A stretch of DNA of 64,000 bases from Planctomycetota bacterium (GCA_963204915.1 CAUJHS010000030.1:1-64000), one strand, 5' to 3'. Shown: positions 8,548 through 18,510, counted from the stretch's first letter. Notes: generated from the letters alone by a model not told the origin. Program-made: numbers and translations.

Positions 8548-10271
8548 CGCGCACGGTCCTTGGCGTCTTAGGATTTGTGTTCGGCGGGCTGATCGCGCCG
8601 TGTTCGACGGCGCAGGAGGCGGGCGAACGCGCTCGGCCGAACATAATTCTGATGATGGCGGACGACATGGGATACTCGGATCTTGGCTGCTATGGCGGCG
8701 AGATTCACACACCGCACCTTGATGCTCTGGCGGCCGAGGGATTGCGCTTCACGCAGTTTTACAACACGGCGCGTTGTTGTCCGACCCGTGCCTCTCTGCT
8801 GACCGGTTTGTATCCCCATCAGGCCGGCATTGGCCACATGATGGAGGATCGCGGGCGCGACGCCTACCGGGGCGAACTGAACCGCCGGTGTGTGACCATT
8901 GCGGAAGCGCTCAAACCGGCGGGTTACCGAACGTACATGACCGGCAAATGGCACGTGACCAAAGCCGTTCGGCCGCAAACCGACGCAGACAAACAAAACT
9001 GGCCCTTGCAACGCGGCTTCGATCGTTTCTACGGGACCATTCACGGCGCCGGAAGCTACTTTGATCCGAACACGCTCACGCGTGACAATACGCCGATCTC
9101 ACCCTATGCCGATCCCGAGTACGCGCCGTCGGAGTACTACTATACGGACGCCATTAGCGATCACGCTGTGAGGTTCATCGCAGATCATCAACGAGAGTAC
9201 GCCACGACGCCGTTCTTTTTATACGTTGCGTATACGGCGGCGCATTGGCCGCTTCACGCGAAAGAGTCAGACATCGCGAAATACCGGGGCAAGTACGACG
9301 AAGGATACGACGCCATTCGCGCCGCGCGAGTTGAGAAGATGAAGAAACTCGGCCTGCTCGACTCGCAATGGGTTGTGGCGCCGCAGCAAGGAGGCGCCTG
9401 GAGCGATGTGGAAGCCCCAGAATTTGAAGCCCGCTGCATGGAAGTTTACGCCGCAATGGTCGATTGCATGGACCAAGGCGTTGGGCGGTTACGGGCAGCG
9501 CTGCACGAGCATGGTCTGCACGAAAACACGGTAATCCTGTACTTGCAAGACAACGGGGGCTGCGCTGAACCCATGGGGCGCAAAGGTCCCTTGGTTAACC
9601 GAGCCGCAGAGCCTACTTTGCCGCCGCTCGCGAAAGAATTTCTGCAGCCCGACATGATTCCTAAACAAACGCGCGACGGCTACCCGATGCGGCAAGGTTA
9701 CTGCGTTTTGCCCGGCGGCGCCGACACCTATCTTGGATATGGTGAGGCGTGGGCGAACGTGAGCAATACGCCATTTCGCGAGTACAAACATTGGGTGCAC
9801 GAAGGCGGCGTCAGCACGCCATTAATCGTTCACTGGCCGAAAGGCGTCAGCGCGACGCTTCGCGGAGGGTTGGAGCCGCAGCCAGGACATTTGATCGACA
9901 TCATGGCGACGTGCGTTGACCTGGCCAGCGCCGCCTATCCTGAAAAACGCAACGGCGAAGCAATTCAAGCCATGGAAGGCGTCAGCCTTCATCCCGCGTT
10001 TGAGGGGAAACCACTGAATCGGCCGCAACCCATTTTTTTTGAGCACGAAGGCAATCGGGCCGTGCGTCAAGGCGACTGGAAGCTAGTCGCGAAGGGCCCC
10101 GCGGGCGCCTGGGAACTGTATGACGTAAAGGTCGATCGCACGGAGATGCATAATCTCGCCACACAACAACCGGCTGTCGTGCAAACGATGGTCGAACAAT
10201 GGGAAGCCTGGGCGCATCGTACTCAGGTATTGCCCTGGATTTGGCGCCCTGCATACCGTGACGTGCGCTAG
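8544..10271 (+). CDS. Secreted arylsulfatase-type sulfatase
   Basis: The 575-residue protein has a signal peptide, ILMMADDMGYSDLGCYG with the first metal ligands, and ARCCPTRASLLTGLYPHQ with Cys78 as the formylglycine precursor. TGKWHV near residue 135 and LQDNGGCAE near 335 complete the core. EHEGNRAVRQGDWKLVAKGP is the usual C-terminal sulfatase strand region. It overlaps the preceding sulfatase by four bases (ATGA), so both enzymes are made together and may act on one sulfated glycan. The layout fits the S1_4-like arylsulfatase group, by eye. Confidence 0.93.
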   Translation: MTRTVLGVLGFVFGGLIAPCSTAQEAGERARPNIILMMADDMGYSDLGCYGGEIHTPHLDALAAEGLRFTQFYNTARCCPTRASLLTGLYPHQAGIGHMMEDRGRDAYRGELNRRCVTIAEALKPAGYRTYMTGKWHVTKAVRPQTDADKQNWPLQRGFDRFYGTIHGAGSYFDPNTLTRDNTPISPYADPEYAPSEYYYTDAISDHAVRFIADHQREYATTPFFLYVAYTAAHWPLHAKESDIAKYRGKYDEGYDAIRAARVEKMKKLGLLDSQWVVAPQQGGAWSDVEAPEFEARCMEVYAAMVDCMDQGVGRLRAALHEHGLHENTVILYLQDNGGCAEPMGRKGPLVNRAAEPTLPPLAKEFLQPDMIPKQTRDGYPMRQGYCVLPGGADTYLGYGEAWANVSNTPFREYKHWVHEGGVSTPLIVHWPKGVSATLRGGLEPQPGHLIDIMATCVDLASAAYPEKRNGEAIQAMEGVSLHPAFEGKPLNRPQPIFFEHEGNRAVRQGDWKLVAKGPAGAWELYDVKVDRTEMHNLATQQPAVVQTMVEQWEAWAHRTQVLPWIWRPAYRDVR

Positions 10272-10417
10272 TATTGTCGTGGACATTCCGCCGGTACACT
10301 TCGTCCCCTTGCGACTCCCTGGCGAACACCGCGGGATGTTCTGCAAGCCATCGCAATTTGAAGTCGTTTCCTTGGGAGTGACGCTTACCAAGTCCTTAAC
10401 GGTCCACAATATAAATC

Positions 10418-11692
10418 ATGTATTCGCTCTCTACGACCCTCTGCACGCTTTTCGTCCTCTTCGCAAATGCGTTCGCTGTTGGCGCCACCGAGTTACCGCG
10501 TTCCATCGAACCCAACGAGAAAACCGGAAGTAGCGCGGCCGTTGAGGTGGGCGACGTACCGCTCGTCCACACGGCGCAGATTCTGCCGCTTCGCGATGAT
10601 CAGCCGCCGCCGCAGGCTCCGCTCGAACAAGTTACGCGTGTGCTCGAAAACATCGACGCCGTGTTGCGAAAGTTCGATTCCGGGCTTGAGCATTCGGTGA
10701 AGTTGAATTGGTATGTCGTTAGCGCCGATCTTGTCCCCCATGTGCACACGGCGCTTGCGTCGCGGTTTCGCGGCGTCTCGAAACCGGCCGTGTCGATGGT
10801 GGTGACTCGGTTACCCCATCCGCAAGCGCTGGTGGCCGCCGATGCGATCGCGACCACGACTCGAAATCTCTCAAATGACGCCGTCGAGATACAAGCGGCG
10901 CCGAAAGGCGCTCCAATCGCTGCTCCAAGCGATACGAAATCACAGCACTCGGTGGCTGCGATCATTCCGCGTGGTTCAAGGATCTATGTTTCAGGCCAGG
11001 CCGAAAGCGGAGCCACGCTTCCTGAAGCCACGCGAAAGACTCTGGAGAGTTTGCGCGCCACGCTAGAATTCCTCGAACGGACCGACGCCGATGTGGTCCA
11101 ACTTAAGGCCTTCGTGACGCCCATGGCGGAAGCGGCGAGCGTTTACCAGGAAGTGGGTCAATTTTTCGCCGGACGTCCTACGCCTCCGATTGTCTTGGTA
11201 GAGTGGAAATCGAGCGCCAGCACGCCGATTGAAATCGAGTTAATCGCATGGGGCGGCCGCACGAAGCGCGAGGCGCACGTGGAGTACCTCACTCCGTCAG
11301 AAATGACCGTCTCGCCGGTGTATAGCCGTGTCGCACGCATTAATGCGAGCCCCTCGATTTATATTTCCGGGCTTTATGCGATTGGCGGCGCAAGCCGTGT
11401 TGAAGCGGAGCATGCGCCAGCGGCAGAACAGGAGACGAAAGAAGTATTCGCAACGCTAAACCGCTTGTTGCGTCAGACGAACAGCGATTTCCGACATCTC
11501 GTCAAAGCGACCTATTACGTATCGAATAGCGAAGCCAGTGCAAAACTAAATGAACTCAGGCCAACCTACTACGATCCGCAACGCCCGCCTGCGGCCTCGA
11601 AAGCCCTCGTGGACGACGTTGGCCGCGTCGGACGGGGATTGTGCTTAGACATGATTGCGGTTCCGACAACTCGCCGTTTGGATGGCCCGTAA
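10418..11692 (+). CDS. Secreted protein with three tandem Rid/YjgF-like domains
   Basis: The 424-residue protein has a signal peptide (MYSLSTTLCTLFVLFANAFAVGA). It then shows three segments of Rid (YjgF/L-PSP) character. Each has a QA-type strand, a helix such as ATRKTLESLRATLEFLERTDAD or ETKEVFATLNRLLRQTNSD, and a strand such as VVQLKAFVT or LVKATYYVSN. The repeats span roughly residues 30-150, 165-285 and 290-415. Cytoplasmic Rid proteins deaminate reactive enamines/imines through a conserved Arg. Here only the last repeat ends in a segment with conserved-looking VGRVGRGLCLDMIAV. Export and triplication are unusual. It sits 146 bases after two sulfatases on the same strand. Confidence 0.75.
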   Translation: MYSLSTTLCTLFVLFANAFAVGATELPRSIEPNEKTGSSAAVEVGDVPLVHTAQILPLRDDQPPPQAPLEQVTRVLENIDAVLRKFDSGLEHSVKLNWYVVSADLVPHVHTALASRFRGVSKPAVSMVVTRLPHPQALVAADAIATTTRNLSNDAVEIQAAPKGAPIAAPSDTKSQHSVAAIIPRGSRIYVSGQAESGATLPEATRKTLESLRATLEFLERTDADVVQLKAFVTPMAEAASVYQEVGQFFAGRPTPPIVLVEWKSSASTPIEIELIAWGGRTKREAHVEYLTPSEMTVSPVYSRVARINASPSIYISGLYAIGGASRVEAEHAPAAEQETKEVFATLNRLLRQTNSDFRHLVKATYYVSNSEASAKLNELRPTYYDPQRPPAASKALVDDVGRVGRGLCLDMIAVPTTRRLDGP

Positions 11693-11800
11693 GGCATCGT
11701 CTTTCCAGAAACGCCTTGCTCGATCCGGCGCCGGTACGAAGTCTTGTCGTCTTCTTATGGCCGTCGCAACTTGATCTGACGGCCTTTGTTCAAGGGAAAG

Positions 11801-13285
11801 TTAGTCGTTAAGCGGCGACGTGTTTTGTCTGCGACGTTTTTTCAACTTGCCGGATTTCGCAGGCTCTTCGCGCTCTGAATTCACGGCGGGCATCTTGGCG
11901 CCTACGGCCTTTCGCCACGTGACCAATTTCTCATGGAGTTCTCTCACCCGCATCGGATCGGAGGAGGCGAGGTTCTGTTTCTCGCCGGGGTCGGTCGATA
12001 GATTGTAGAGTTCCAACCGATCGTCCTCAAAAAACTCGATCAGTTTGTAATTTCCGCTGCGAATCGCACCGGCGGGAGTGGTGCGCCATCCGTCGGCGCC
12101 GGCCCCTAAGTAACCCGGAAAATGCCAGTAGATTGCGTCACGTTCGAGCGTTGTGTGTTTATTTCCCTCGAACAACGTAACCAAGCTTTCGCCGTCAAGC
12201 GGATAATCTTGCGGACGCGCCGCGCCGGCTAACTCAACGAGGGTTGGATAAACATCGACGCTACAAACCGGTTCATGCGATACCGCGCCGGGCGCAATCC
12301 GGCCTGGCCAGCGCGCGATCAAAGGCACACGAACGCCGCCTTCATACAACATCCCTTTACCGCCGCGGAGCGGGGCATTGTCCGTAACACCTCCGCTGCG
12401 CGGCAGTCCTTCACGAGCATAACCACCCACGCCGCCATTGTCGGATGTGAAAACGACGAGCGTTCGTTCGCTCAATTTGAGGTCGTCAAGCAACGCGACA
12501 ATCCGCCCGACGGACTCATCGACGCTTGCGATCATCGCTGCGTAGGTTGGATTGCTGTGCCCCCCGGCGCCGGCCTTGGATTTGAATCGTTCGATGAGCT
12601 CAGGCTTTGCTTCGTGTGGCGAATGCACGCCAAAATGCGGCACGTAGAGGAAAAACGGTTCGTTCCGGTGACGGCGAATAAAATCAAGCGACTTCTCGGT
12701 AAGAAAGTCCGCAAGATACTCGCCTTCGTTCACAGCAACCTTGGGATTTGTGTTGAAGGCAAAGTGGCGCCCTGCAGAGACGACTGCCTCATCGAAACCG
12801 CGATGCGACGGGTGATATTGGCCTTGCTCGCCCAAATGCCACTTGCCGAACATACCCGTCGCGTATCCAGCCGACTTCAAGGTCTGGGCTATCGTGATTT
12901 TGTCCAAAGGCAGCGAGGTGACGTTATCGACGGGGCGTAACGGCCTGCTGCGCCAATTAAACCGATCAATATCGCCGACCGTGTACACGCCCGTGCGTGG
13001 ACCATACTGACCGCTCAGCAGAGCCGCGCGTGTGGGCTGGCAATTTGGACCACACGTATAGGCGTCGGTGAACTTCATTCCGCCGGCGGCAAGCGCATCG
13101 AGATGCGGAGTTTCATAGTAACGGCTTCCGTAGCATGCGAGGTCAGTCCAACCCAAATCATCGGCCATGATGTACACAATGTTTGGACCGCGCGCCTCGC
13201 CCGATTGATCTTGGCAATGTCCCCCGTTCGCAGAAAACCCCACGAGTAGGACGGAGGCGACGAGAACAACATACGGCTTAAACAT
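11801..13285 (-). CDS. Secreted sulfatase
   Basis: The protein of about 494 residues begins MFKPYVVLVASVLLVGFSANGG, a clear signal peptide, which is why this ATG is chosen over an in-frame one 102 bases further upstream. It has YIMADDLGWTDLACYG, CGPNCQPTRAALLSG with formylglycine precursor Cys82, GKWHLGEQG and FTSDNGGVGGY, so all four main S1 sulfatase blocks are present. The tail is basic (KSGKLKKRRRQN). It faces away from the next sulfatase, with 467 bases between them that must hold both promoters. No clear Shine-Dalgarno sequence is seen. Confidence 0.9.
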   Translation of the reverse strand: MFKPYVVLVASVLLVGFSANGGHCQDQSGEARGPNIVYIMADDLGWTDLACYGSRYYETPHLDALAAGGMKFTDAYTCGPNCQPTRAALLSGQYGPRTGVYTVGDIDRFNWRSRPLRPVDNVTSLPLDKITIAQTLKSAGYATGMFGKWHLGEQGQYHPSHRGFDEAVVSAGRHFAFNTNPKVAVNEGEYLADFLTEKSLDFIRRHRNEPFFLYVPHFGVHSPHEAKPELIERFKSKAGAGGHSNPTYAAMIASVDESVGRIVALLDDLKLSERTLVVFTSDNGGVGGYAREGLPRSGGVTDNAPLRGGKGMLYEGGVRVPLIARWPGRIAPGAVSHEPVCSVDVYPTLVELAGAARPQDYPLDGESLVTLFEGNKHTTLERDAIYWHFPGYLGAGADGWRTTPAGAIRSGNYKLIEFFEDDRLELYNLSTDPGEKQNLASSDPMRVRELHEKLVTWRKAVGAKMPAVNSEREEPAKSGKLKKRRRQNTSPLND

Positions 13286-13752
13286 GGGTTGAGACCCGTT
13301 CACTGGGCGGATTCCGGTTAAACGCGTTAGCGCATGCATGCTGGTCGACTCCGCAAAAGGTAGGTCGGGCCGTGTCGCTGGGCGCAATTCCGTCGGCAGG
13401 GTGCAAGGTCTTGCCGCCGTGCCTCCTCAACGGCGCCCTACGCACATCGTCGACGCCCAATATTGACTCGAAATGCGACGCCGTCAACATTTCATGGTCA
13501 GTCCAACCCCATCCACTCGCCGCAAATCAGTTCAAAGGCAGTGCGATGCGAGATTCATCGTTAAAGAAAAACCCCCACGACGTTCTTATTTCTCAGCTCT
13601 GGCCCGCACAATCGTATGTTGGCCAACTTGGAGGTACAATCAACACGAAAACAGCGATGGCGTGCTTCAAAACCCATGACGGAAGAAATCACCCAGAAAC
13701 GCGAGCCTCGTTGATTTTTCGGCGCTTCAACCTCGGGAGACCGGTTTTCACC
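13286..13752. other. Divergent intergenic region between two sulfatase genes
   Basis: This stretch of about 470 bases separates oppositely oriented sulfatases. The forward frame is open through it, but the translation there has no protein-family character, and a good signal peptide starts only at 13753. Promoters for both genes must lie here. I cannot point to a specific -35/-10 pair. Confidence 0.5.
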
Positions 13753-15444
13753 ATGATACGAACACGACAGCTTGTGGTTGGCCTGGTCGGTCTTTTGAGT
13801 CTATGGATGGTAAGACCGGAACCCGGCCAAGCGGCGGAATCAAGCCAACCCAATATCGTCTTTTTACTAAGCGACGATCACAGCTATCCTTTTCTCAGCT
13901 GCTATGGCGATGGGAACGTGAAGACTCCGACTCTCGATCGCTTGGCAACCGAGGGAATCAGGCTCCATCGATTTTTTACTTCGGCGCCGCAATGTGTTCC
14001 ATCACGCGCCGCCTACCTGACGGGTCGTTCGCCCGTCGCTGCGCGGATGACTCGATTCTCGTCTCCCTTGCCGCGGGATGAAACGACTTTCCCTGAGCTG
14101 CTGCGTGAGCACGCGGGTTACTTCACCGGAATCTGCGGACGAAGTTATCATTTGGATGGATCCGCCTCACGCTGGGGGCCGGAGATCAGTCAGCTCATGG
14201 AGAAGCATCAGCTTCGGACGTTTGCGGACCGCGTCGACTTTTTGAATTCCTGCGCCGATCGCGACGTGCCGAGACAAGTCGAACTGTTTCTGGATCAAAA
14301 ACCAGAAAACCAACCGTTCTTTCTCTGGGCCAATTTCAGCGACCCGCATCATCCGTGGAACGCGCCCGAGCGATTTCGGCCCGATCCCGCCTCGTTGAAG
14401 TTGCCGGCGCATTGGCCCGATCTGCCCGGCGTGCGCGATCAACTCGCCGACTACTGCGCGGAAGTCAACCGACTGGATGAAACGATCTCCCAGGTTGTTC
14501 AGGTGCTGCAACAGCGCGGCGTGCTGGAGAACACGCTCCTTGTCTTCGCAGGCGACAACGGGGCCGCGTTGCCCCATGGAAAAGGCTCACTATACGACCC
14601 CGGCTCGAACGTGCCGTTTTTCGTGCGTTGGCCGGGCGCCATTGCGCCAGGCGCTGAGTCACATGCATTATTAAGTGGCGAAGACCTGGCGCCCACGCTG
14701 CTTGAGGCCGCCGGTGTCAAGCCGCCTGCGCGCATGACCGGCGTCAGTTTCTTATCGTTGTTGAAGGGCGAACCGCATACGCCTCGGCGGCACGTTTTTG
14801 TGGAGCGAGGTCCGCACGGCTCTGCGCCGGTGACCGTTGGCATGTCGAATAGTGGTTACGATCTCAGTCGAGCCGTGCGTAGCGATCGCTACAAATTCAT
14901 CTATAACTGTACGCCTTGGATCCCCTACGGGCCGGTGGACTCGGCGGGCGGCGCCGCTTGGAAAGAAATGCAACTGGCGAATACCGAAGGTCGCCTCGCA
15001 CCGGGGATGATTGCAACCTATTTCACACAACCGCGTCCTGTTTATGAGTTGTACGACTTAGAAACCGACCCGTCGGAACTGAACAACTTGAGTGGCCAGA
15101 AAGGACTGGCGGAGATAGAAACCGAGTTGCGTTTGGCGATGGCCGAAAAGATGATTTTGGACTTTGACTATTTGCCATTGCCCGACTTGCGCAAGAATCT
15201 AGATGAGATCGGCGGAGCCAAACTCGGCGAGCGCGCCTCCGATCGTCGCGCCCAGTTCGCCCGCCTCGATCAGGACGGCGATGATCGATTGACCAACGCG
15301 GAGTTTCGCGTTAACCGGCGGCCGGACGACGCCGTGAAATGGTTCAACCTACGCGACGTGAATCAGGACGGTTTCATCAGTCGCGAGGAGTTTCTCAGCC
15401 CAGCGCCCAAGGTCGAACCTGTAGCGCCGGCCGATCGTGAATGA
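13753..15444 (+). CDS. Secreted sulfatase with C-terminal EF-hand pair
   Basis: The 563-residue protein starts MIRTRQLVVGLVGLLSLWMV, a signal peptide, with GGGAGA upstream. The longer in-frame start at 13372 lacks protein character. The sulfatase core shows FLLSDDHSYPFLSCYG, SAPQCVPSRAAYLTG with Cys81 for formylglycine, and FAGDNGAALPHGKGSLYDPG. The last 50 residues add two EF-hand loops, DQDGDDRLTNAEF and DVNQDGFISREEF, each with the Dx[DN]xDG calcium-loop pattern. Calcium-binding dockerin/EF-type tails are common on planctomycete secreted enzymes and may help anchoring or stability. Core features resemble heparan N-sulfatase. Confidence 0.92.
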   Translation: MIRTRQLVVGLVGLLSLWMVRPEPGQAAESSQPNIVFLLSDDHSYPFLSCYGDGNVKTPTLDRLATEGIRLHRFFTSAPQCVPSRAAYLTGRSPVAARMTRFSSPLPRDETTFPELLREHAGYFTGICGRSYHLDGSASRWGPEISQLMEKHQLRTFADRVDFLNSCADRDVPRQVELFLDQKPENQPFFLWANFSDPHHPWNAPERFRPDPASLKLPAHWPDLPGVRDQLADYCAEVNRLDETISQVVQVLQQRGVLENTLLVFAGDNGAALPHGKGSLYDPGSNVPFFVRWPGAIAPGAESHALLSGEDLAPTLLEAAGVKPPARMTGVSFLSLLKGEPHTPRRHVFVERGPHGSAPVTVGMSNSGYDLSRAVRSDRYKFIYNCTPWIPYGPVDSAGGAAWKEMQLANTEGRLAPGMIATYFTQPRPVYELYDLETDPSELNNLSGQKGLAEIETELRLAMAEKMILDFDYLPLPDLRKNLDEIGGAKLGERASDRRAQFARLDQDGDDRLTNAEFRVNRRPDDAVKWFNLRDVNQDGFISREEFLSPAPKVEPVAPADRE

Positions 15445-15511
15445 CTGTCCCAAACGACGTTGTTGGAATTCTTCCTCTGACAATTCTCTCGCTCTGTCGC
15501 ACACTTAACCG

Positions 15512-17116
15512 ATGATTATGACTTTCGACTGGTGCATGGCCGGACGCGTGGTTTTCCTGTCTGCGGTTTGGACCATGGCGTTGCACATTCCTTACGCAGC
15601 CGCGGAGACGCCTCCGCCCAATATCTTGTTCGCCATTGCCGACGACTGGGGGTATGGTCATGCCAGCGCCTATGGCTCGCCGTGGGTCGAAACTCCTGCC
15701 TTTGACCGCGTCGCCCGTGAGGGGTTGTTGTTCACTCATGCCTATACCCCCAACGCCAAATGCGCTCCCTCGCGTGCGTGTATTTTAACGGGGCGCAATT
15801 CGTGGCAACTCAAAGAGGCGGCGAATCACGTGTGCTTTTTCCCTCCCGAGTTCAAAACTTGGGCCGAAGCATTAACGGCGCATCAATGGCACGTTGGTTA
15901 CACAACGAAGGGTTGGGGGCCAGGCGTAGCGGTCGACGATCAAGGGCGGCCTCGTCAAATGACAGGCAAGGCGTTTAATCGCCGTGTGGCGCCGCCGCCA
16001 ACCAAGGGGATTGGCCGAGCCGATTACGCCGCCAACTTTGACGACTTCCTCGATGCGGCGCCCACGGGGCGACCCTGGTGCTTTTGGTATGGCGCCATCG
16101 AACCGCATCGTGATTACGAGTTCGGCTCCGGTGTGAAACTTGGCGGCAAGGAACTTGCCGATGTTGATCGTGTACCGGCTTATTGGCCAGATCACGAAAT
16201 CGTTCGGCACGACATGCTTGATTACGCGTATGAGGTCGAGCACTTCGATCGGCACTTAGGCCGGATGTTGGCGTCGCTGGAGTCGCGCAATCTCCTTGCG
16301 AATACCATCGTGATCGTTACTTCCGATCATGGCATGCCCTTTCCCCGCGGGAAAGGCAACGCGTATGAAGCGGCAAACCATGTTCCCTTAGCCATCATGT
16401 GGCCAAACGGCATTAAGGCCGCCGGACGCAAGATTCACGATTATGTGAGTTTTATTGACCTGGCGCCGACAATCGTCGAACTCGCAGGCTTGAACTGGGA
16501 GCAAACGGGAATGGCGCCCTCGCCGGGCCGCAGTCTGACGAACCTCTTTCGCGCCGCACACGGCGACGCGTCAGATCCAGCCCGAGACCATGTTCTTATC
16601 GGCATGGAGCGCCACGACGTGGGGCGTCCCCACGATGCCGGATACCCAATTCGCGGCATCGTCTCAGACGAAACGCTGTATTTGCAGAATTTCGAGCCAA
16701 CGCGCTGGCCGGCGTGCAACCCGGAAACCGGGTATCTCAATTGTGACGCGGGAGCAACCAAAACGCTCATTCTCCAAACCCATCGTCGCGAACCGGAAAA
16801 TGCGCATTGGGCGCTATGTTTTGGCAAGCGCCCTGCCGAGGAACTGTACGATCTACGCCGCGACCCTGACTGCGTTACCAATCTGGCCGAAGACGACGCG
16901 TGGAAAACCAAAAAGACTCAGCTGCGCGAGAAGTTGTTCGCCGAGCTGCTTCGTCAGTCGGACCCGCGCATGCAGGGTCAAGGCCACGTGTTCGACGAGT
17001 ACCCTTACGCCAATCCCGAACACCGCAACTTCTACGAACGTTTCCTGCGCGGCGAGAAAGTAACGGCTGGCTGGGTCGATCCTACAGATTTTGAACCGAT
17101 TTCGCAAAAACCGTAA
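15512..17116 (+). CDS. Secreted sulfatase (N-sulfoglucosamine sulfohydrolase-like)
   Basis: The 534-residue protein has a signal segment ([19 protein letters not shown]). Its core shows [31 protein letters not shown] with Cys84 as formylglycine precursor, and [19 protein letters not shown]. It is on the same strand as the EF-hand sulfatase and starts 67 bases after it, so the two may be one transcript. The overall pattern matches the first sulfatase of the island (6913), suggesting related substrates, perhaps N- or O-sulfated amino sugars. No Shine-Dalgarno is obvious. An ATG six bases downstream is equally possible. Confidence 0.9.
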   Translation: MIMTFDWCMAGRVVFLSAVWTMALHIPYAAAETPPPNILFAIADDWGYGHASAYGSPWVETPAFDRVAREGLLFTHAYTPNAKCAPSRACILTGRNSWQLKEAANHVCFFPPEFKTWAEALTAHQWHVGYTTKGWGPGVAVDDQGRPRQMTGKAFNRRVAPPPTKGIGRADYAANFDDFLDAAPTGRPWCFWYGAIEPHRDYEFGSGVKLGGKELADVDRVPAYWPDHEIVRHDMLDYAYEVEHFDRHLGRMLASLESRNLLANTIVIVTSDHGMPFPRGKGNAYEAANHVPLAIMWPNGIKAAGRKIHDYVSFIDLAPTIVELAGLNWEQTGMAPSPGRSLTNLFRAAHGDASDPARDHVLIGMERHDVGRPHDAGYPIRGIVSDETLYLQNFEPTRWPACNPETGYLNCDAGATKTLILQTHRREPENAHWALCFGKRPAEELYDLRRDPDCVTNLAEDDAWKTKKTQLREKLFAELLRQSDPRMQGQGHVFDEYPYANPEHRNFYERFLRGEKVTAGWVDPTDFEPISQKP

Positions 17117-17132
17117 GACCTTTTCAGCTTCA

Positions 17133-17193
17133 ATTGCAGGCCTTACGCCGCGAGGAACAGCAGACTGGCCCGCACAGCAGACTGGCCTGCAAT
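17133..17193 (+). repeat. Inverted repeat enclosing two direct repeats in the sigma-factor leader
   Basis: ATTGCAGGCC (17133-17142) and GGCCTGCAAT (17184-17193) are perfect 10-bp complements. The 41 bases between them carry two copies of ACAGCAGACTGGCC (17157-17170 and 17174-17187, 17-bp period); the second overlaps the right arm. The right arm ends four bases before the AAGGAAGGA ribosome-binding site of the ECF sigma gene. It could be an RNA leader fold or a DNA operator; this is inference from layout. Confidence 0.5.
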
Positions 17194-17210
17194 GTCAAGG
17201 AAGGACGCTG

Positions 17211-18473
17211 ATGACCGAGGATGTGACGACTCCTGTTCAAACCCAAGTCGACGCGATCTACCGTTCCGAATCGCGCCGCGTGTTTGCAACGCTGGTTCGT
17301 TTGCTTGGCGATTTCGACCGTGCCGAGGAAGCGTTGCATGAGGCGTTCGCCTTGGCTGTAGAACAGTGGCCGCGCGACGGCATACCTGCCAATCCGCGCG
17401 CGTGGCTTGTTTCGGCCGGGCGCTTCCGCGCCATCGACGCCATGCGTCGTCGCGCCCGGTTCGACGCTTCGTTAACGGCGCTGGCGGAACGCCTCGAAGC
17501 GTCGGCTCGCACGGCCGCCAATGAACTTGACGACGACGCCATTCAAGACGACCGCCTGCGACTGATTTTCACATGCTGTCATCCCGCGCTTTCTCCGGAA
17601 GCCCAGGTTGCGCTGACTTTACGTGAGGTGTGCGGACTCACAACCGAGGAGATTGCCCGAACATTTCTCACCGCGCCTTCGACCGTGGCGCAGCGCATTG
17701 TCCGCGCCAAAACGAAGATCAAAAACGCGGGCATTCCTTATGAAGCGCCCTCCCGATCGGATTTGCCCGAACGGCTCGATACCGTGCTCCACGTCATTTA
17801 TCTCGTGTTCAATGAGGGTTACTCCGCATCTTCGGGTGAATGGTTAACCAGGCCCGATCTTTCTGGAGAAGCCATTCGCCTGGGGCGACTTTTGATCGAA
17901 CTCTTGCCCGAACCTGAACCCGAAGCGGAAGGTCTCCTGGCGCTCATGCTGCTGCAAGAATCGAGGCGGACGGCGCGCGTGTCGTCAACGGGCGAAATCG
18001 TACTACTCGAAGATCAAGACCGTTCGTTATGGAATCGGGAGCAAATTGCTGAGGGCGTCGCGCTGGTGTCCCAGGCGCTCGCCTCGCGGCGCTTTGGTCC
18101 CTTCACGTTGCAAGCCGCCATCGCCGCGACCCACGCAGAAGCGGCAACGCCAGAACAGACCGACTGGGGGCAAATTGCCGGGCTTTACGGCGTGCTGGCG
18201 CAAGTCGTTTCGTCCCCCGTGGTGGAATTGAACCGCGCCGTGGCAATCGCCATGCGCGATGGTCCGGCAGCCGGGCTCGCGTTGGTCGATTCGCTCTTGC
18301 AACAGGGCGAATTATCCGAGTATTACCTGGCCCATGCGGCGCGGGCCGACTTGTGCCGCAGGCTAGGCAAGTCCGCCGAAGCACGCGCCTCTTACGAACG
18401 GGCCCTGCGACTGACGCGACAAGAGCCGGAACGTCGCTTTCTTGAGCGCCGGTTACGCGATCTGCCGACTTGA
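17211..18473 (+). CDS. ECF42-type RNA polymerase sigma factor with TPR-like C-terminal extension
   Basis: The 420-residue protein has an ECF sigma-2 region (VDAIYRSESRRVFATLVRLL, then PRAWLVSAGRFRAIDAMRRR) and a sigma-4 region (ALTLREVCGLTTEEIARTFL, STVAQRIVRAKTKI). About 230 extra residues follow, with LVFNEGYSASSGEWL and TPR-like helices (ELNRAVAIAMRDGPAAGLAL, YLAHAARADLCRRLGKSAEA). This architecture defines ECF42, which lacks a classical anti-sigma factor and is controlled through its C-terminal extension. The ATG at 17211 has AAGGAAGGA five bases upstream and replaces a longer in-frame start. Downstream genes encode YCII/DGPF and VOC proteins, the standard ECF42 neighbourhood. Confidence 0.93.
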   Translation: MTEDVTTPVQTQVDAIYRSESRRVFATLVRLLGDFDRAEEALHEAFALAVEQWPRDGIPANPRAWLVSAGRFRAIDAMRRRARFDASLTALAERLEASARTAANELDDDAIQDDRLRLIFTCCHPALSPEAQVALTLREVCGLTTEEIARTFLTAPSTVAQRIVRAKTKIKNAGIPYEAPSRSDLPERLDTVLHVIYLVFNEGYSASSGEWLTRPDLSGEAIRLGRLLIELLPEPEPEAEGLLALMLLQESRRTARVSSTGEIVLLEDQDRSLWNREQIAEGVALVSQALASRRFGPFTLQAAIAATHAEAATPEQTDWGQIAGLYGVLAQVVSSPVVELNRAVAIAMRDGPAAGLALVDSLLQQGELSEYYLAHAARADLCRRLGKSAEARASYERALRLTRQEPERRFLERRLRDLPT

Positions 18474-18510
18474 AAGGTCGGAAGAAAATTGGCTTTCTCT
18501 CCTGGAAAGC

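Noticed and set aside
13372-13752. N-terminal extension of 127 residues on the EF-hand sulfatase
   Set aside because: The frame is open, but the translation has no family or signal character, while a proper signal peptide starts at 13753.
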